The notes: generated from the sequence alone by a model not told the origin. Shown: positions 25,275-34,968, counted from the first letter of the stretch. The stretch: DNA of 64,000 bases from DATCHW01 sp036508135 (GCA_036508135.1 DATCHW010000020.1:1-64000); one strand, 5' to 3'. Numbers and translations are program-made.

Positions 25275-26378
25275 ATGTCTTTAAATTGCGGAATTGTAGG
25301 ACTGCCTAACGTCGGGAAATCTACTTTGTTTAATTCCCTTACATCATCTCAGAATGCAGAAGTTGCTAATTATCCGTTCTGCACTATTGAACCTAATTTT
25401 GGAACGGTTATTATTCCGGACCCCAGGATGGATAAATTAGTGAATATGTATATTCCTAAAAAAACTGTACCGAGTACTATCGAATTTGTTGATATTGCAG
25501 GATTAGTGAAGAACGCATCAAAAGGGGAAGGGCTCGGCAATCAATTTCTTTCTCATATCAGGGAAGTTGATGCTATTATTCATATAGTAAGGTGCTTTGA
25601 AAATGAAAATATTGTTCACGTCGATGGTCGCATCGACCCGGCCGGCGATATTGAGACTGTGGAAACGGAACTGATTCTTAAAGACCTGGATGCTCTTGAA
25701 AAAAGAATAGACAAGGTAAGCAAAACCCTGAAAACAGGAGATAAAAAAACTAAGTTTGAACTTGATGTGCTAAATGCATTAAAAGAGCATTTCGCTCAAA
25801 CCAGGCTTGCAAGATATTTTATTCAAAAAATCTCATATGAAGAAAAAGCAATAATAAGTGACCTTCATCTCCTGACCGATAAACCCGTTCTTTATGTGGC
25901 GAATGTTGATGATAACAGCATTAACGGGAATAAATATTCCGATGCTGTTAAACAAGTAGCTGAAAAAGAAGGAGCTGAATTTATGGTTATGTCTGTAGAA
26001 ATGGAGTCCGAAATTGCACAAATTAATAAACCGGAAGAAAGGCAGATGTTCCTCGACGAATTAGGTTTAAAAGAACCGGGATTGCATTTACTTATACGCG
26101 AAGCTTACAGACTACTAAATCTCATCACTTTTTTTACTGTGAGCGAAAAAGAAGTACATTCCTGGACTATACATAAAGGATTAAAATCTCCACAGGCAGC
26201 AGGTGTGATCCACACGGATTTTGAAAAAGGATTTATTCGTGCAGAAGTGATGAAATATAAGGACCTTGTAGAATTTGGCTCGGAACATTCAGTTAAAGAA
26301 AAAGGATTACTACACGTAGAAGGCAAGGATTATATTCTCGAAGACGGAGATATTTTGTATTTCAGGTTCAATGTTTAA
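25275..26378 (+). CDS. ychF: Obg-like ATPase YchF (OLA1 family)
   Basis: 367 aa, the usual length. The P-loop GLPNVGKST is at residues 8-16, switch/G3 is DIAGLVKNASKGEGLGNQFL (~66-85), and the C-terminal TGS domain starts near LNLITFFTVSEKEVHSWTIHKG. The usual G4 NKxD is replaced by VANVDD, consistent with the ATP preference of the family. It acts as a translation- and stress-linked ATPase, probably binding ribosomes. It is tightly linked to the upstream DGK1-like gene with a four-base gap. Confidence 0.97.
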   Translation: MSLNCGIVGLPNVGKSTLFNSLTSSQNAEVANYPFCTIEPNFGTVIIPDPRMDKLVNMYIPKKTVPSTIEFVDIAGLVKNASKGEGLGNQFLSHIREVDAIIHIVRCFENENIVHVDGRIDPAGDIETVETELILKDLDALEKRIDKVSKTLKTGDKKTKFELDVLNALKEHFAQTRLARYFIQKISYEEKAIISDLHLLTDKPVLYVANVDDNSINGNKYSDAVKQVAEKEGAEFMVMSVEMESEIAQINKPEERQMFLDELGLKEPGLHLLIREAYRLLNLITFFTVSEKEVHSWTIHKGLKSPQAAGVIHTDFEKGFIRAEVMKYKDLVEFGSEHSVKEKGLLHVEGKDYILEDGDILYFRFNV

Positions 26379-26418
26379 TTAACCTTCATAGTTTCACTTT
26401 AACTGATTTCTTTAACTG

Positions 26419-28467
26419 CTATTCGACCCCGAATGCTTTTAAACCGTTAACCGTTATGAATGCGAAAACGTATGCAAGTGAAGAATATATTAGAACCTGA
26501 AGCGAGGGTATCCGCCAGGAACCTGTTTCTTTCTTCGAAATGGCAATTGTAGATATGCATTGTAATGCAAAAATGAAAAACACTATTAATCCTGCAATAG
26601 TAGAAGTAGTAAATAGATTTTTTTCTGTTTTTTCAATTTTGGCTTTTCTCATAGCCCCAATAATAGATGTTTGTAAGTCTTCTTTTTCATCTGTTACTTT
26701 GAATATTAATGCAAGCGAACTCACAAATACTTCCCGTGCGGCAAATGTCGCGATTAAGGATACTCCGATTCTCCAGTCCATTCCGAGCGGTTTCATTACG
26801 GGCTCAATTACAGTACCTATTTTTGCAGCATAAGAATTTTCAAGTCGTATTGAATTTTCCAGTTTAGCAAGTTCCTGTGTACTTAAATTTTTATTTTCCA
26901 TATTCGGTCTGGTATCAGGAAAATATGTCAAAAACCAGATTGCAAGTGAAAATACAATAATCACCGGACCTGCTTTTTTTAAATACTGGTTTAAATTATT
27001 GAATGTATTGTTCAATATAACTTTTAGTTGCGGCATCCTATACGCAGGGAGTTCCATTATAAAAGAAGAATCATCTTCAACTTTTAATATCTTAGATTGA
27101 AACCTGTTAATTATTCCTGCTACTACAAGGGATATTGTTATACTGAAAATATATATAGCTGTTAAAACAAGTCCGCTGTAAAAAGGTTTTTTAAAAAAGA
27201 GAAAACCTATCAGAAGTGTATATACGGGAAGTCTTGCACTGCAACTGATAAGCGGAATAATGAATATTGTCAGGAATCTTTCTTTTTTATTTTGAATTGT
27301 CCTTGTAGCCATAATTGCGGGAATGGCACAGGCAAATCCTGATAGCATAGGTACAAAAGATCTTCCATTAAGACCAATTTTTGAGAGAGGTTTATCAATC
27401 AGCATTGCACCTCTTGCAAGATATCCGGTATCCTCAAGAAAACCAAGTATAAGAAATAGAATCAATATTTGAGGTATAAAAATAAACACAGCTCCCGTTC
27501 CTGAAATGATACCCTTCGAGAATAAATCCCTGAGCCAGCCCCGGGATAAATTATTATTTGCAAACTCTGATAAGTGCGAAAATAAATTATCAACTATTTC
27601 CATCAACGGTGCTGCCAGCCAGAAAATCGCAGTAAAGGTGAATGCCATAATCAGAATAAAAATTATAATTCCCCAGTACTTATGCAGAACAAATTTATCA
27701 ATTTTTAATGTGCGGTCATCCGGCTTCAATCTTATCCTTGAATTTGAACTTCCTTTTATAAAAAGTTGTGCATTTGCTTTCTTGACCGACTCAGGCAGAT
27801 TGGAATTCTCGCTGTCAGACTTGTATAATACTTTATTGGAAATTAATTCGATTTCATTGTAGATTCTTATCAGTCCCTCCTTGCTGAATGTTCTGTTATC
27901 TAATTTTGCAGTATTTTTCTTTTTTAAACCTGACAGCTGTAATTTTATTGCCGAAATAAGTTCGTCTGTTCCGTTCCCGTATCTTCCGTCTATTCTGATA
28001 ACATCGCTATTAAGCGAATTTGATAATTTATCTATGCATATATCAAATCCTTTTTCTTTCAAAACATCAAGCATCGTAACTGCTACAATTACTTTTGCTC
28101 CGGTTTCTATTATCTGCTTTGCTAAAAGTAAATGCCTCGACAACTGGGATGCATCAATTGTTACAATCACAATGTCAGGAAATCCGTAATCAGGATGGTT
28201 CAGTAAATAATCAACTGCAAGTTTCTCTTCAGGTGAATTCGGCACTATACTTACAATGCCCGGAGAATCAATTAGAATATAATTTAACCCGAATTTCTTT
28301 AAAAATCTTGATTCTTTGCACTCTACTGTTGAACCGGGGTAATTAACTGATTTTGACTTTTCACCGCTCAGGAAATTGAATAGTGTTGTTTTACCTGAAT
28401 TTGGGGGACCTACTATAGATACTATAGGAATTTTATCAATCTGAGATTTTAATGCATCTTGCATCAC
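26419..28467 (-). CDS. feoB: Ferrous iron transporter FeoB
   Basis: 682 aa. A G-protein domain comes first: P-loop GPPNSGKTTLFN (~20-31), G2/G3 with STVECKE and LIDSPGI, and TMLDVL in the NKxD position. A long inner-membrane part with about eight to nine helices follows from residue ~260, containing LARGAMLIDKPLSKIGLNGRSF, FACAIPAI and SCSARLPVYTLLIGFLF, which are core FeoB motifs. It imports Fe(II) through the inner membrane. Its start overlaps the FeoA-type gene by 32 bases. It runs convergent to ychF. Confidence 0.97.
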   Translation of the reverse strand: MMQDALKSQIDKIPIVSIVGPPNSGKTTLFNFLSGEKSKSVNYPGSTVECKESRFLKKFGLNYILIDSPGIVSIVPNSPEEKLAVDYLLNHPDYGFPDIVIVTIDASQLSRHLLLAKQIIETGAKVIVAVTMLDVLKEKGFDICIDKLSNSLNSDVIRIDGRYGNGTDELISAIKLQLSGLKKKNTAKLDNRTFSKEGLIRIYNEIELISNKVLYKSDSENSNLPESVKKANAQLFIKGSSNSRIRLKPDDRTLKIDKFVLHKYWGIIIFILIMAFTFTAIFWLAAPLMEIVDNLFSHLSEFANNNLSRGWLRDLFSKGIISGTGAVFIFIPQILILFLILGFLEDTGYLARGAMLIDKPLSKIGLNGRSFVPMLSGFACAIPAIMATRTIQNKKERFLTIFIIPLISCSARLPVYTLLIGFLFFKKPFYSGLVLTAIYIFSITISLVVAGIINRFQSKILKVEDDSSFIMELPAYRMPQLKVILNNTFNNLNQYLKKAGPVIIVFSLAIWFLTYFPDTRPNMENKNLSTQELAKLENSIRLENSYAAKIGTVIEPVMKPLGMDWRIGVSLIATFAAREVFVSSLALIFKVTDEKEDLQTSIIGAMRKAKIEKTEKNLFTTSTIAGLIVFFIFALQCISTIAISKKETGSWRIPSLQVLIYSSLAYVFAFITVNGLKAFGVE

Positions 28468-28705
28468 TTTTCCTTAACGCTATTAGTGTTCCTCTTAGAG
28501 AAAAAGATATCGGGTCATTAAAAATTGATTTGTTTATTGTTTCGATTTGCTGTCCGGGAGTGAATCCGAACTCGATAATCCGTAATGATGAAGGATGCGA
28601 GAGATCTATTTCGCTTATAGTTGCCGTTTGTCCTAATTCTAAATCTGCTGCCGTCATATACTCTTTATTTAGACTTAATCTAAATAAGATAATATTCTTT
28701 ATCAA
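28436..28705 (-). CDS. feoA: FeoA-domain protein
   Basis: 89 aa in the longest frame; the likely start is the internal Met17 (TAADLELGQTATI), giving ~73 aa, close to typical FeoA. The SH3-like core is LGQTATISEIDL, RIIEFGFTPGQQIE and ISFSLRGTLIALRKSDARCIKI. FeoA associates with FeoB in Fe(II) uptake. Its end overlaps the FeoB start by 32 bases, and a fur-like gene lies ~105 bases upstream, on the same strand. Confidence 0.9.
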   Translation of the reverse strand: MIKNIILFRLSLNKEYMTAADLELGQTATISEIDLSHPSSLRIIEFGFTPGQQIETINKSIFNDPISFSLRGTLIALRKSDARCIKISD

Positions 28706-28810
28706 TACAAATATTACTGCATCTGAACTGCTTATTTTAAATTGAATAAAATTCTGTATGAAATAAAGGCTCTGGGATAACCTTCTCTGATAAGGAAAGT
28801 TAAAAAAATT

Positions 28811-29287
28811 TTATTTTGATTTTTGGTTCTTCAATTTTAGATTTTTATGTATGCACTTTTCTTTATCATTGCATACAGCAAAAACCTGAAGTGTGTGGTC
28901 AACCAATTTTAAATTATGCTCTTTGCAGATAGTCTCCTGAAGTTTTTCAATGCGTGGATCTTCAAATTCTACTATTCTGTTGCATCTAACGCAGATTATA
29001 TGATAGTGATGATTTCTTCCGTATTTTGTTTCATATCTTGCCCTGTCACCTTTGAAGTTATGCTTGGTCAGTATTGAGCATTCGCTCATTAATTCAAGTG
29101 TCTTATACACTGTAGCTCTCGAAGCTCTTATATAATCTTTTTTCATTTTCATATAGAGTTCATCGGCGTCAAAATGGTCACGCATACTCAATGCAGAATC
29201 GAGTATTAACAGACGCTCGTTTGTAATTCTATGACCATTGTCCTTAAGATATTTTATGAAAATATTTTTAATTTCTTCTTTCTTCAC
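28811..29287 (-). CDS. Fur-family transcriptional regulator
   Basis: 158 aa. The winged helix is in residues 1-85 (NGHRITNERLLIL, FDADELYMKMKK, ASRATVYKTLELMSE). The dimer domain has HHYHIICVRCNRIVEF (regulatory-metal histidines and CxxC) and a second cysteine pair CNDKEKC, forming the structural zinc site. It lies upstream of feoA-feoB in the same direction, so it probably controls iron uptake. I do not see an unambiguous Fur box. A Zur or PerR role cannot be excluded from sequence. Confidence 0.93.
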   Translation of the reverse strand: MKKEEIKNIFIKYLKDNGHRITNERLLILDSALSMRDHFDADELYMKMKKDYIRASRATVYKTLELMSECSILTKHNFKGDRARYETKYGRNHHYHIICVRCNRIVEFEDPRIEKLQETICKEHNLKLVDHTLQVFAVCNDKEKCIHKNLKLKNQKSK

Positions 29288-29324
29288 TCAAATAATCCGT
29301 TATATATTGGTAATATAATTAAAA

Positions 29325-29375
29325 AAAGAATAAAAATGCCGTCATCAAAATTTATCTTTTGCAATGACGGCATTT
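29325..29375 (-). terminator. Terminator of lysine 6-aminotransferase gene
   Basis: AAATGCCGTCAT pairs perfectly with ATGACGGCATTT around an 18-base AT-rich loop. On the minus strand the stem is followed by TTTATTC and a further T-run. It lies ten bases after the gene's stop. Confidence 0.9.
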
Positions 29376-29384
29376 AAAAGAATA

Positions 29385-30764
29385 TTATAATTTGGAAATT
29401 ACATTATCAAGTATAATCATACCTTCGTCAATTTCATCTTTGTTGATTATCACGGGAGGTCTGAATCTTAAAGTCTTTTCACCGCATCCAAGTACCATCA
29501 TTCCGTTATCGAAGCATTTTTTAACAATATCATTTCTTGTTTCAGGAGTATCACAGTCGAATGCACAGAATAGTCCTAGTCCTCTCCCGTTAGATAATTT
29601 GTGAGGATACTTTTCAGTTAATTCATTAATTTTCTTTTGTAAATATTCACCCTGTATTCTGCAATTTTCAACAAGATTCTCTTCCTTTATTATTTCAAGT
29701 ATCTTTTTGAATCTGAACATATCCACCATATTACCTCCCCAGGTCGAATTTATCCTGGTTGATTTTCTGAATACGTTATCTTCTATTTCATCCACTCTGT
29801 CTGTAGAAAGTATTCCGCAGACCTGAGTTTTCTTGCCAAAGGAAATCAGATCCGGTTGAACATAATATTCGTGTGCCCACCATTTTCCGGTAAGAGCAAT
29901 TCCGGTCTGGACCTCATCAAATATTAACATCATTTCGTTTTCATCGCACAGCTCTCTCAACTTCACAAAAAATTCTTTTCTGAAATGATTATCTCCGCCT
30001 TCACCCTGAATCGGTTCAATTATCAAAGCCGCAATATCGTCTTTATTATCTTGCAGTGCCTGTTTTATTTGCCGGACAGCAATATCTTCCGCTTCCATCA
30101 CGTTTTTCAGGTTTTCTTCATTGAGTGGAAATTTTATTTTCGGATTCAAAATCCTTGGCCAATCGAATTTTGGAAAATGGTTGATTTTATTGGGGTCTGT
30201 GTTTGTTAACGAGAGGCAGTAGCCGCTTCTGCCGTGAAAAGCTTCACGAAAATGTATTATCTTCTGTCCCTTATCTTCTTTGTATCCCTTCTGAAAATTC
30301 TTTTTCACTTTCCAGTCGAAAGCAGTTTTTAGTGAATTCTCAACTGCTAATGTTCCGCTTTCTATAAAAAATGCATGTTTGAAATCAGAGGGTACTGCTG
30401 TCCTGAAAAATGTATCTACAAATTCTGCCTGCACCTGTGCATAAACATCCGATAACGATGGTTTGCATAATGCTACTTTTCCTATTTTTTTGATAAATTC
30501 CTCATTATTTAACTTCGGATGATTCATCCCCAAAGGATTAGATGCTACGAAGGTGAAGAAATCAAGTAATCTCTTTTTATTCTTTGAATCGTATAAATAA
30601 GCTCCTTTTGATTCCTCAAGGTCTAATGTAAAATCAAACCCGTCAACCAGCATATATTTTTTAAGTGTGTTTTGAACCTCTTTAGGATGAATTTTGTAAC
30701 CGTTCGTTTTTAATTCATTTAAGCCGGTTTTCAATTCACTTTGTTGCGATGTTATTTTTCCCAT
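29385..30764 (-). CDS. lat: L-lysine 6-transaminase
   Basis: 459-aa class III PLP aminotransferase. The opening KIHPKEVQNTLKKYMLVDGF and the motif FFTFVASNPLGMNHPKL are features of the lysine epsilon-aminotransferase branch. PLP contacts are EVQTG (Asp in IFDEVQTGIALTGKWW), and the Schiff-base lysine is in LISFGKKTQVCG. It converts lysine and 2-oxoglutarate to aminoadipate semialdehyde and glutamate. No partner dehydrogenase is adjacent, so its pathway role (lysine catabolism or a stress osmolyte) is unclear. It has its own terminator. Confidence 0.93.
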   Translation of the reverse strand: MGKITSQQSELKTGLNELKTNGYKIHPKEVQNTLKKYMLVDGFDFTLDLEESKGAYLYDSKNKKRLLDFFTFVASNPLGMNHPKLNNEEFIKKIGKVALCKPSLSDVYAQVQAEFVDTFFRTAVPSDFKHAFFIESGTLAVENSLKTAFDWKVKKNFQKGYKEDKGQKIIHFREAFHGRSGYCLSLTNTDPNKINHFPKFDWPRILNPKIKFPLNEENLKNVMEAEDIAVRQIKQALQDNKDDIAALIIEPIQGEGGDNHFRKEFFVKLRELCDENEMMLIFDEVQTGIALTGKWWAHEYYVQPDLISFGKKTQVCGILSTDRVDEIEDNVFRKSTRINSTWGGNMVDMFRFKKILEIIKEENLVENCRIQGEYLQKKINELTEKYPHKLSNGRGLGLFCAFDCDTPETRNDIVKKCFDNGMMVLGCGEKTLRFRPPVIINKDEIDEGMIILDNVISKL

Positions 30765-30804
30765 AATTTCTAAATTGAAGTTAATAAAAATTGTTTAAAA
30801 TTTG

Positions 30805-31803
30805 TTATACAATTTCTCCTATAATAAAATGATTTTCTTTTTTTCTTCTTAAGAAACTTATAAAATTATCTATTTCATTTTTTGATATAACAAAAATAAG
30901 ACCTATCCCCAGATTAAAAGTTCTTCTCATATCTGCTTCAGGTACTTTTCCAGCCTTCTGTATAAAATTGAATATTGCAGGTCTCTCCCAGGCATCCCAG
31001 AATATTTCCATCTTTAATTCATCCAGAATAACTCTTTTAGTATTTCCTTCGATTCCTCCGCCTGTTATATGCGAAATTGATTTAATTCTGAAGTTCTTGA
31101 TAACTCCCTGAATAATGTTAAGATAAGACTTATGAACTTTAAGCAGTTCTTCATCAAGTCTGCAGCCAAGTTCTTCATAATATTTCGTTATCTTCTCTTT
31201 GGTATTAAAAACTTTTCTTACCAATGAATATCCATTTGTATGTAATCCATTTGAAGCAACCCCGATAAGTAAATCACCCTTCTTCACTTTTTTGTAATTG
31301 ATTATCTTGTGCCTGTCAACTATTCCGACTATTGCTCCTGCAAGATCAAAGTCATCTTTGCCATATAATCCCGGCATCTCTGCAGTCTCTCCGCCAATAA
31401 TCGCACATCCGTTATTGATGCATCCTCTTACGAGCCCTTTAACTATATCAACAGCCGCTTTATTGTCCAATTTACCTGTTGCATAATAATCCAGAAAGAA
31501 TATTGGCATTGCTCCGCAAACTGCAATATCATTAACACAATGATTCACAAGGTCTTCACCGATAGTATCATATTTTTTAACGAGTGCCGCAATTTTTAAT
31601 TTAGTGCCTACACCGTCTATACTCGATACTAATACGGGCTTTTTAAATTTTTTTATTTGCGGTTCAAAGAATCCCCCAAAATTTCCTATTCCGCCTAATA
31701 TACCTTTTACATAAGTTTTTTTCACAAATGGTTTGATTGCATTAACGAAATTTTCTGCATTATTGATATTAACACCGGAGGATCTATAAGTAACTTTCAT
31801 CAT
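30805..31803 (-). CDS. purM: Phosphoribosylformylglycinamidine cyclo-ligase (AIR synthetase)
   Basis: 332 aa. The family motifs are YRSSGVNINNAENFV at the N-terminus, VSSIDGVGTKLKIA (~58-71), NDIAVCGAMPIFFLDYYATGKLD (~90-112), GGETAEMPGLYG, GLHTNGYSLVRKVF and the C-terminal HITGGGIEGN. It closes the imidazole ring in purine synthesis using ATP. The lengths of the core segments are normal. The nearest other purine gene in the window is hpt, so this is not part of a visible pur operon. Confidence 0.96.
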   Translation of the reverse strand: MMKVTYRSSGVNINNAENFVNAIKPFVKKTYVKGILGGIGNFGGFFEPQIKKFKKPVLVSSIDGVGTKLKIAALVKKYDTIGEDLVNHCVNDIAVCGAMPIFFLDYYATGKLDNKAAVDIVKGLVRGCINNGCAIIGGETAEMPGLYGKDDFDLAGAIVGIVDRHKIINYKKVKKGDLLIGVASNGLHTNGYSLVRKVFNTKEKITKYYEELGCRLDEELLKVHKSYLNIIQGVIKNFRIKSISHITGGGIEGNTKRVILDELKMEIFWDAWERPAIFNFIQKAGKVPEADMRRTFNLGIGLIFVISKNEIDNFISFLRRKKENHFIIGEIV

Positions 31804-31937
31804 TGAAAGTACTCATATTTAAAAATCTTATCAATCCAATAAGAAAAGAAAATAAGATGAGATGAAAAAAATAAGAGGTATAAACTCTATATTATCATAT
31901 ATTTATTTTCAAAAATCAATGTTTAAACGTTTTAAAC

Positions 31938-32918
31938 TCATATCCATTTCCGTTTCCTGAACCAAAAAAGCATAATTGTGACCAGTGTTACCATCGAACC
32001 AATTGTTATAAAAAATCCGTTCTCCGAGTGCAGCATAGGCATCACATCAAAGTTCATACCATAGACACCTGTTATCAGGTTAAGAGGAAGAATTATAGTA
32101 GCAATGATTGTTAGAACTTTCATTATGTTGTTCAACTTATTATTAACGATTGAGAGATAAGAGTCGAGCATTCCTGAAATAAGTTCTCTCATTGTATCGG
32201 CAGTATCGGAAATTCTTACTAAGTGGTCATATACGTTTCTATAGTATATCATTTCCATTGCATCGATGATTTCAAAATCACCTCGTGAAAGCCGGAATAG
32301 TATCTCCTTCTGATAAGAAGTGATTTTTCTGATTTTCAAAGCCTTTTTCTTGAAGTCGAGAATACCCCTCAAAATTTCATTATCCGGATTCTTCTGAAAG
32401 ATATCTTCTTCTATTTTATCTATTTCGTCTTCATAGTGATCAATTACCGGATAATATCTGTCAACAAGTTCGTCAAGAATTATATGCAGTGCATAGTCCG
32501 GTCCTTTTCTCAGAAGATATTCCTTATTTGCGGGAGAAAGGCTTTCCAGAATCGAATTATTATCTTTTTCATTATGCAGCGTTACAATATAATTCTTTCC
32601 AATAAAACAACTTAATGAAAATATATCAAACTCAGGAATAGTTTTGCTGATACCGTTAAATACGATGAAAATATAATCACCGAAATTATCAATTTTGGGA
32701 TGGTGCACCATTTCATCATCGAGGTATTTAACGCTATCCTCTATAGCAAGAGGATGAAAATTAAAAACGCCTTTCAGTATATCAGTACTGGTTTTCTCGT
32801 GTTCATTCCAGATATCTATCCATAGATTATCCGGGGAATTTGCGTCCCAAACTTTCATCTGTTCAGGAATGATTTCCTGTATTCCGTCTTTACTGTTGTA
32901 TTTCAGTATGCTTATCAT
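31938..32918 (-). CDS. corA: CorA-family magnesium/cobalt transporter
   Basis: 326 aa. The N-terminal ~240 residues form the cytoplasmic alpha/beta funnel, including the long coiled helices (VDRYYPVIDHYEDEIDKIEED). Two C-terminal membrane helices are present: TIIATIILPLNLITGVYGMNF, whose GMN signature is the selectivity filter, and ITIGSMVTLVTIMLFWF. The pentameric channel moves Mg2+ or Co2+. The start overlaps the rsmI end by 29 bases, so the two are likely co-translated. Confidence 0.95.
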   Translation of the reverse strand: MISILKYNSKDGIQEIIPEQMKVWDANSPDNLWIDIWNEHEKTSTDILKGVFNFHPLAIEDSVKYLDDEMVHHPKIDNFGDYIFIVFNGISKTIPEFDIFSLSCFIGKNYIVTLHNEKDNNSILESLSPANKEYLLRKGPDYALHIILDELVDRYYPVIDHYEDEIDKIEEDIFQKNPDNEILRGILDFKKKALKIRKITSYQKEILFRLSRGDFEIIDAMEMIYYRNVYDHLVRISDTADTMRELISGMLDSYLSIVNNKLNNIMKVLTIIATIILPLNLITGVYGMNFDVMPMLHSENGFFITIGSMVTLVTIMLFWFRKRKWI

Positions 32919-33618
32919 AAATTTTATTAATTACAATTACGTATTCTCCTTTAAAATTTCCTTCACCTGAAATATTATTTATCTGCTCAAGTATCAGTTT
33001 TGCATTTCCTCTGAATTGCATTTCATTTTCCATCGTCAGATTAAAACCGATAAAAATTTCACGTTCGGGCATTATCAATTCTATATCTATCAGAACTGTC
33101 TTAAGCCTGTAAGGTGTATCAAGTATCACAAATGTTCTATCTAATCTGTTTAAATCTTTTAATTCCTTTTTTCTGATATCCGATTTAGGCGAAAGGAAAC
33201 CCATATAATAAAACCTACTTATATCAAATCCGGATATCACGATTGCTGCAAGCACGGAATTTGCTCCCGGAATGAAATTTAATTTAATATTTAATTCCTT
33301 GCATTTGCTTATTAATTTCAGCCCCGGGTCTGCAAATACAGGTGTTCCGCAGTCAGAGACCAGTGAAATTTCTTTTCCTGTAAGAAGCTCGGATATATAT
33401 TCATCTATCATATCGGATTCGTTATGTTCGTTCAGTTGTCTCAGTTCTTTTTTAATTTCAAAGAAGCGTAAAAGCTTTGATGTCTCTTTATATTCCTCGC
33501 ATATTATGAATTCTGATAACTGAAGTGTTTTTAATGCTCTTATGGTCAGGTCTGCGTAGTTACCGATAGGAGTAGAAACAATATGAAGCGTCCCGATTTT
33601 ATATTCCTGTACTTCCAT
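32890..33618 (-). CDS. rsmI: 16S rRNA (cytidine(1402)-2'-O)-methyltransferase
   Basis: 242 aa. The tetrapyrrole-methylase fold is clear from GTLHIVSTPIGNYADLTIRALKTL (~9-32), LVSDCGTPVFADPG (~90-103) and FIPGANSVLAAIVISGFD. It methylates C1402 of 16S rRNA with SAM. The length is slightly short, ending soon after the methylase domain and lacking the C-terminal extension of some members. Its start overlaps dut by 20 bases and its end overlaps corA by 29, giving a dut-rsmI-corA operon. Confidence 0.93.
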   Translation of the reverse strand: MEVQEYKIGTLHIVSTPIGNYADLTIRALKTLQLSEFIICEEYKETSKLLRFFEIKKELRQLNEHNESDMIDEYISELLTGKEISLVSDCGTPVFADPGLKLISKCKELNIKLNFIPGANSVLAAIVISGFDISRFYYMGFLSPKSDIRKKELKDLNRLDRTFVILDTPYRLKTVLIDIELIMPEREIFIGFNLTMENEMQFRGNAKLILEQINNISGEGNFKGEYVIVINKIYDKHTEIQQ

Positions 33619-34039
33619 ATCCTCCGCTTCCTCTTCCTGTGCTGCTCAGATATTCTTCCAATTCTATATCTACTTTTTCATAAGTGGATATAATTAATTG
33701 TGCTATTCTTTCGCCAAATTTTACAGAAAAATCTTTTTTTCCATGGTTAATTAAAAGTACTTTCACTTCACCTCTGTAATCACAGTCTATTGTTCCGGGT
33801 GAATTTAAAACGGTAATCCCGTATTTCCAAGCGAGTCCGCTTCTGGGTCTCACCTGTCCCTCGCATCCTTTTGGGATCTCAATTATTAGATTGGTCGGGA
33901 TCAGTTGTGTTTCTCCGGGTTTTATTATAACATCTTCTAACGATGCAGAAGATAAATCCATTCCGGATGAACCCTCTGTTGAATATACAAGTTTGCATCC
34001 GGGAATATCCGGATTAATTTTTTTATAAAGTAATTTCAA
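33599..34039 (-). CDS. dut: Deoxyuridine 5'-triphosphate nucleotidohydrolase
   Basis: 146 aa, normal for homotrimeric dUTPase. The five motifs can be read: GSSGMDLSSA (I), PRSGLAWKYGI (II), NSPGTIDCDYRGEVKV (III), FGERIAQLII (IV) and the C-terminal STGRGSGGYGSTG (V). It hydrolyses dUTP to dUMP. It is the first gene of the cluster with rsmI and corA, and a DUF4190 membrane protein gene precedes it by nine bases. Confidence 0.97.
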   Translation of the reverse strand: MKLLYKKINPDIPGCKLVYSTEGSSGMDLSSASLEDVIIKPGETQLIPTNLIIEIPKGCEGQVRPRSGLAWKYGITVLNSPGTIDCDYRGEVKVLLINHGKKDFSVKFGERIAQLIISTYEKVDIELEEYLSSTGRGSGGYGSTGI

Positions 34040-34048
34040 TTAATCTCC

Positions 34049-34444
34049 TTATTTATAACTGTGTGTTGTACCTGCAGCAATAAAAAAAACTATTATTACG
34101 ACATAAAAAAGAATTCCCAGCACACATATAATTACATTCACGATACCAAGCCACATTCCGGCTGTAGCAAATCCCTTGCCAGCAGTGGGAGAAAGTCCTT
34201 TTTTTATTTTTCCAAGTTCAATACTACCCATAATCCATGATACTATACCGAAAATAAACGGGCAGACCATATAAGAAAGAATCCCAAATATTAATGCAAC
34301 TATAGAGCTTGAACTTGCAGGTGAATTACTTTGAGGGGTTTGTCCATGATAAATATTTTGAGACGGTGGGGGAGGAGGTGCCATAGGAGGATAATTATTA
34401 TTGAACCCTCCCGAATAATCCTGATAGTAATTATTTTTGTTCAT
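34049..34444 (-). CDS. DUF4190-type small membrane protein
   Basis: 131 aa. The first ~45 residues are Asn/Tyr/Pro-rich with a run of five to six prolines and look disordered. Two membrane segments follow (about 49-74 and 95-125), with LGKIKKGLSPTAGKGFATAG as the cytoplasmic link, the arrangement typical of DUF4190. The function of the family is unknown. It is positioned directly ahead of dut with a nine-base gap, so the two may share a transcript. Confidence 0.78.
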   Translation of the reverse strand: MNKNNYYQDYSGGFNNNYPPMAPPPPPSQNIYHGQTPQSNSPASSSSIVALIFGILSYMVCPFIFGIVSWIMGSIELGKIKKGLSPTAGKGFATAGMWLGIVNVIICVLGILFYVVIIVFFIAAGTTHSYK

Positions 34445-34554
34445 ATATACATAAATTAATTAAAGACAATACAAAATAGTATAACGCAATGAAATTAAAA
34501 ATTGAAATAAAACTGTCCCCAGTAAAGAATAACTATTTACAAATTACGTAAATT

Positions 34555-34692
34555 AAAACCAATATTATCCCCTTTTCCAAAGCACCAGTTCCGAAACCTC
34601 GAGAGGGAAAGGCGGATTTAAAGGAAATAATTAGAAAATACCCCTGATTGATAATAAATAGCCCTCAGATGCATTCTGAGTACTTTTTTATT
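34555..34692 (+). ncRNA. Possible small RNA or orphan terminator
   Basis: CTCAGA (34664-34669) pairs with TCTGAG (34675-34680) and is followed by TACTTTTTT, a plus-strand terminator-like structure with no upstream plus-strand gene. The preceding ~100 bases are richer in GC than their surroundings. It could end a small RNA or be a relic. No promoter was recognised. Confidence 0.25.
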
Positions 34693-34719
34693 TAATAAAT
34701 AATATTTATTTTATTTTTA

Positions 34720-34968
34720 ATGGATTTTAAAAATCTAATATTGACCATATTTCTATTATTTCTTCTTAATTTTTCAGTACCACTTAACGGTCAATTTCAG
34801 CCGGGAAAAGAAAAGCATTTGATTACATTTACAGTTTCCATTGTAGATAATGATGCCGCTGAAAGTCTTATAAAGAAAAATAAAAAGGCGTTGTTTTCGG
34901 AATTTATATCCTGTTATTTACAGATAAGTATAATTGATAAAGTGCAGAGTTATTTTAACACCTCTTAA
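34720..34968 (+). CDS. Small exported hypothetical protein
   Basis: 82 aa beginning with a good signal peptide (LILTIFLLFLLNFSVPLNGQ, cleavage near residue 24-26). The mature part of ~57 residues (QFQPGKEKHLITFTVSIVDN and onward) matches nothing I recognise. It sits convergent to the T9SS gene, with 23 bases between stops. It could be the N-terminal remnant of a larger secreted protein, or a genuine small exported protein. Confidence 0.42.
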   Translation: MDFKNLILTIFLLFLLNFSVPLNGQFQPGKEKHLITFTVSIVDNDAAESLIKKNKKALFSEFISCYLQISIIDKVQSYFNTS

